This document shows, piece by piece, positions 13,631-19,022 of a DNA stretch of 19,022 nt. The position numbers and the translations under genes are program-made. Source of the DNA: Actinomycetes bacterium (lineage in GTDB: Bacteria > Actinomycetota > Actinomycetes > Actinomycetales > Microbacteriaceae); the NCBI GenBank assembly GCA_023457615.1, contig JAEWKY010000340.1:1-19022 (forward strand), in the 5' to 3' direction. Each line of letters opens with the position of its first letter. The stretch's first letter is position 1. The notes below the pieces were generated by a model, which was given only the letters and a program-made list of their open reading frames with translations, did no database searches and was not told where the DNA came from.

Positions 13631-14114
13631 GGTCACGCCGACGATCGTCATCGTCCTGATCGTGGGGCTCGTGTTCACGGGCCTCGCCCTCGGCTGGCGC
13701 GCGCGACGTCGTCGCCAGGCGGGGCTCCCCGCGCTCGCGTCGCCGCCGGCATCCCTCGCCCCCGCGGCCTACACGGGCGACGGGTTCTACGTCGCGACGA
13801 CCGTCGCCGAGGCGCCGACCGACCGCATCGCCGTGCGCGGGCTCGGGTTCCGCTCGCGGGCCGCCCTCGCCGTGCACCCCGAGGGCGTCGTGCTCGGCAT
13901 CGCCGGGCAGCCGGATGCCTTCATCGCCGCGACCGCGATCACGGGCGTCGGCCGGGCCACCTGGACGATCGACCGCGTCGTCGGCCGCGACGGCCTCGTC
14001 GTGCTGACCTGGACGCTCGGCGACACCGCGGTCGACACCTACCTCAAGACGGAGGACCCCGACGTGCTCGTCGGCGCTCTCCTGCCGCTCGCTCCCGCGA
14101 AGGAGAACTCATGA
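13623..14114 (+). CDS. Conserved membrane-anchored protein of the actinobacterial pyr operon (PH-like)
   Basis: This 163-residue protein has one N-terminal transmembrane helix (about residues 6-25, TIVIVLIVGLVFTGLALGW), a strongly basic RARRRRQ stop-transfer patch, and a soluble domain of about 120 residues rich in beta-strand patterns (GFYVATTVAEAPTDRIAVRGLGFRS, ALAVHPEGVVLGI, GLVVLTWTLGDTAVDTYLKTED). Its function is unknown. A protein with this layout lies between pyrC and carA in other actinobacteria; from memory, Rv1382 of M. tuberculosis is in this position. The helix is followed by positive charges, so the soluble domain should be cytoplasmic. The GTG at 13623 overlaps pyrC and is preceded by AGGAGGT (13611-13617). 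The stop overlaps carA (ATGA), so it is tightly bound into the operon. The PH-like fold is a guess from the strand pattern. Confidence 0.85.
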   Translation: MDRVTPTIVIVLIVGLVFTGLALGWRARRRRQAGLPALASPPASLAPAAYTGDGFYVATTVAEAPTDRIAVRGLGFRSRAALAVHPEGVVLGIAGQPDAFIAATAITGVGRATWTIDRVVGRDGLVVLTWTLGDTAVDTYLKTEDPDVLVGALLPLAPAKENS

Positions 14115-15244
14115 CCGATCAGGCAGTGCTCGTGCTCGAGGACGGCACCCGCTACGAGGGCCGCGCCTACGGCGCCCGCGGGCGCACGCTGGGCGAGGCC
14201 GTCTTCGCGACCGGGATGACGGGCTACCAGGAGACGCTCACGGATCCGTCGTACGCGGGGCAGATCGTCGTGCAGACGGCCCCGCACATCGGCAACACAG
14301 GCATGAACGACGAGGACCCGGAGTCGCGCCGCATCTGGGTGGCCGGCTACGTCGTGCGCGACCCCTCGCGCGTCGTGAGCAACTTCCGCGCGACGCGGTC
14401 GCTCGACGACGAGCTCGCGTCGACCGGCATCGTCGGCATCTCGGGCATCGACACGCGCGCCGTGACCCGTCGCCTGCGCGACACCGGCTCGATGCGCGCG
14501 GGCGTCTTCTCGGGCGAGCATGCCGCGCTCCCCGCCGACGAGCAGCTCGCGATCGTGCGCGCCGCGCCGTCGATGTCGGGGCAGAACCTCTCCGCCCAGG
14601 TGTCGGTGAGCGAGCCGTCGGTGACCCCCGCGCGCGGCGAGCGGATCGGCAACCTCGCGATCCTCGACCTCGGCATCAAGCAGTCGACGATCGACAACCT
14701 CGCCTCCCGCGGCTTCGAGGTGCACGTGCTGCCGCAGGACGTGACGCTCGAGCAGGTGCTCGCGATCGACCCCGTCGCGGCCTTCTACTCCAACGGACCC
14801 GGCGACCCCGAGGCGTCGGACGCCCACGTCGCGCTGCTGCGCGAGCTGCTCGACCGCGAGCTGCCGTTCTTCGGCATCTGCTTCGGCAATCAGCTGCTCG
14901 GTCGCGCGCTCGGCTTCGGCACCTACAAGCTGCCGTTCGGCCACCGCGGCATCAACCAGCCGGTGCTCGACACGATGACGGGCCGGGTCGAGATCACGGC
15001 GCACAACCACGGGTTCGCGGTCGACGCCCCGCTCGACGGCCCCGTCGACTCCCCGCACGGCTACGGCAGGGTCGAGGTGAGCCATGTCGGCCTGAACGAC
15101 CGCGTCGTGGAGGGGCTGCGGGCGCTCGACATCCCGGCCTTCTCGGTGCAGTACCACCCCGAGGCGGCCGCCGGGCCGCACGACGCCAACTACCTCTTCG
15201 ACCGCTTCCGGGACCTGGTCCTCGCGCAGCAGAAGGCCAGCTGA
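14111..15244 (+). CDS. carA: Carbamoyl-phosphate synthase small (glutaminase) subunit
   Basis: This 377-residue class I glutamine amidotransferase is predicted to release ammonia from glutamine and pass it to CarB. The N-terminal CPSase domain shows FATGMTGYQETLTDPSYAGQIVV and GISGIDTRAVTRRLR. The glutaminase domain has the nucleophile Cys257 in FFGICFGNQLLGRALG and the His349/Glu351 pair in QYHPEA. GICFGNQ differs from the GICLGHQ of E. coli CarA but keeps the active-site Cys, and I recall the same form in other actinobacteria. The ATG at 14111 has AAGGAG at 14100-14105 and lies in an ATGA overlap with the preceding gene. carB follows immediately after the stop. Confidence 0.97.
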   Translation: MTDQAVLVLEDGTRYEGRAYGARGRTLGEAVFATGMTGYQETLTDPSYAGQIVVQTAPHIGNTGMNDEDPESRRIWVAGYVVRDPSRVVSNFRATRSLDDELASTGIVGISGIDTRAVTRRLRDTGSMRAGVFSGEHAALPADEQLAIVRAAPSMSGQNLSAQVSVSEPSVTPARGERIGNLAILDLGIKQSTIDNLASRGFEVHVLPQDVTLEQVLAIDPVAAFYSNGPGDPEASDAHVALLRELLDRELPFFGICFGNQLLGRALGFGTYKLPFGHRGINQPVLDTMTGRVEITAHNHGFAVDAPLDGPVDSPHGYGRVEVSHVGLNDRVVEGLRALDIPAFSVQYHPEAAAGPHDANYLFDRFRDLVLAQQKAS

Positions 15245-18543
<3,299 letters not shown>

Positions 18544-18547
<4 letters not shown>

Positions 18548-19022
18548 CCTTCGCCGCACGCCTGTTCCCGCTCCTCGACGAGCTCGGTGCGCTGTGCGTC
18601 GGGATCGACCCGCACGTGCCGCTGCTCGAGGCGTGGGGACTCCCCGCGACCGGCGCCGGCGCGCGCGAGTGCGGGTTGCGCGGGGTCGACGCCGCGGCCG
18701 GTCGCGTCGCCGTCGTCAAGCCGCAGGTCGCGTTCTTCGAGCGGTTCGGCTCGGCGGGCTTCGCCGCCCTCGAGGACGTGCTGCGCGCCGCCCGGTCGGC
18801 CGGCCTGCTCGTGATCGCCGACGGCAAGCGCGGCGACATCGGCTCGACCGTCGAGGCGTACGGTGACGCCTGGCTCTCGCCGGGATCGCCGCTCGAGGCC
18901 GACGCCATGACCGCGTACGCCTACCAGGGGCTCGGCTCGCTCGACGGCGTGCTGCGCCGCGCGGCGGAATGGGGCAAGGGCGTCATCGTCGTGACCGCGG
19001 CGTCCAACCCGGAGGCCGCGGC
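18544..19022 (+). CDS. pyrF: Orotidine 5'-phosphate decarboxylase, type 2 (partial, 5' part)
   Basis: The first 159 codons are present and the gene runs off the window. The product is predicted to decarboxylate OMP to UMP, the last step of the pathway. The N-terminus CVGIDPH, then VVKPQVAFFERFG, and the catalytic IADGKRGDIGST (Asp93, Lys95, Asp98) match the longer mycobacterial/myxobacterial-type PyrF rather than the E. coli type. MTAYAYQG and GVIVVTAASNPEA follow as expected. The ATG at 18544 overlaps the carB stop, with GAAGG at 18526-18530 upstream. No frame break is seen up to the window edge. Confidence 0.95.

Overview
The window comes from the chromosome of a high-GC Gram-positive bacterium, most likely an actinobacterium and probably a member of the Microbacteriaceae. 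This rests on third codon positions that are almost always G or C, frequent GTG starts, stop/start overlaps of the GTGA and ATGA type, promoter-like TANNNT boxes placed directly before start codons, and the gene order. I see no phage, transposon, CRISPR, rRNA or tRNA. All the genes read on the + strand.

Region 1 (1-7647) is a housekeeping block: the 3' end of alaS, ruvX, mltG, then the shikimate genes aroE, aroC, aroK, aroB and aroQ with a small DUF4870 membrane protein between aroB and aroQ, then efp and nusB. Together the aro genes cover steps 2, 3, 4, 5 and 7 of chorismate synthesis. DAHP synthase and EPSP synthase are not here. Most junctions overlap or nearly touch. efp has its own promoter-like sequence and appears to be nearly leaderless.

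Region 2 (7648-10770) is a three-gene ABC importer of the sulfonate/nitrate/taurine type, in the order ATPase, lipoprotein binding protein, permease. It lies between nusB and the pyrimidine genes. It has a possible leaderless promoter flanked by two inverted repeats, a C-rich repeat-bearing leader before the binding-protein gene, and a permease reading frame that seems to start at a non-canonical CTG.

Region 3 (10771-19022) is the de novo pyrimidine operon: pyrR, pyrB, pyrC, a conserved membrane-anchored protein, carA, carB and the start of pyrF. The short pyrR leader carries a textbook PyrR-binding RNA hairpin whose lower stem takes up part of the Shine-Dalgarno sequence. This predicts UMP/PyrR-dependent translational repression. 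PyrD and PyrE are not in the window.

Most of the window is ordinary core metabolism. The points most worth a second look are the CTG start of the permease, the promoter/operator region of the importer, the PyrR leader, the two uncharacterised membrane proteins inside biosynthetic operons, and a context-dependent Asp codon bias (GGATGC) seen across unrelated genes.
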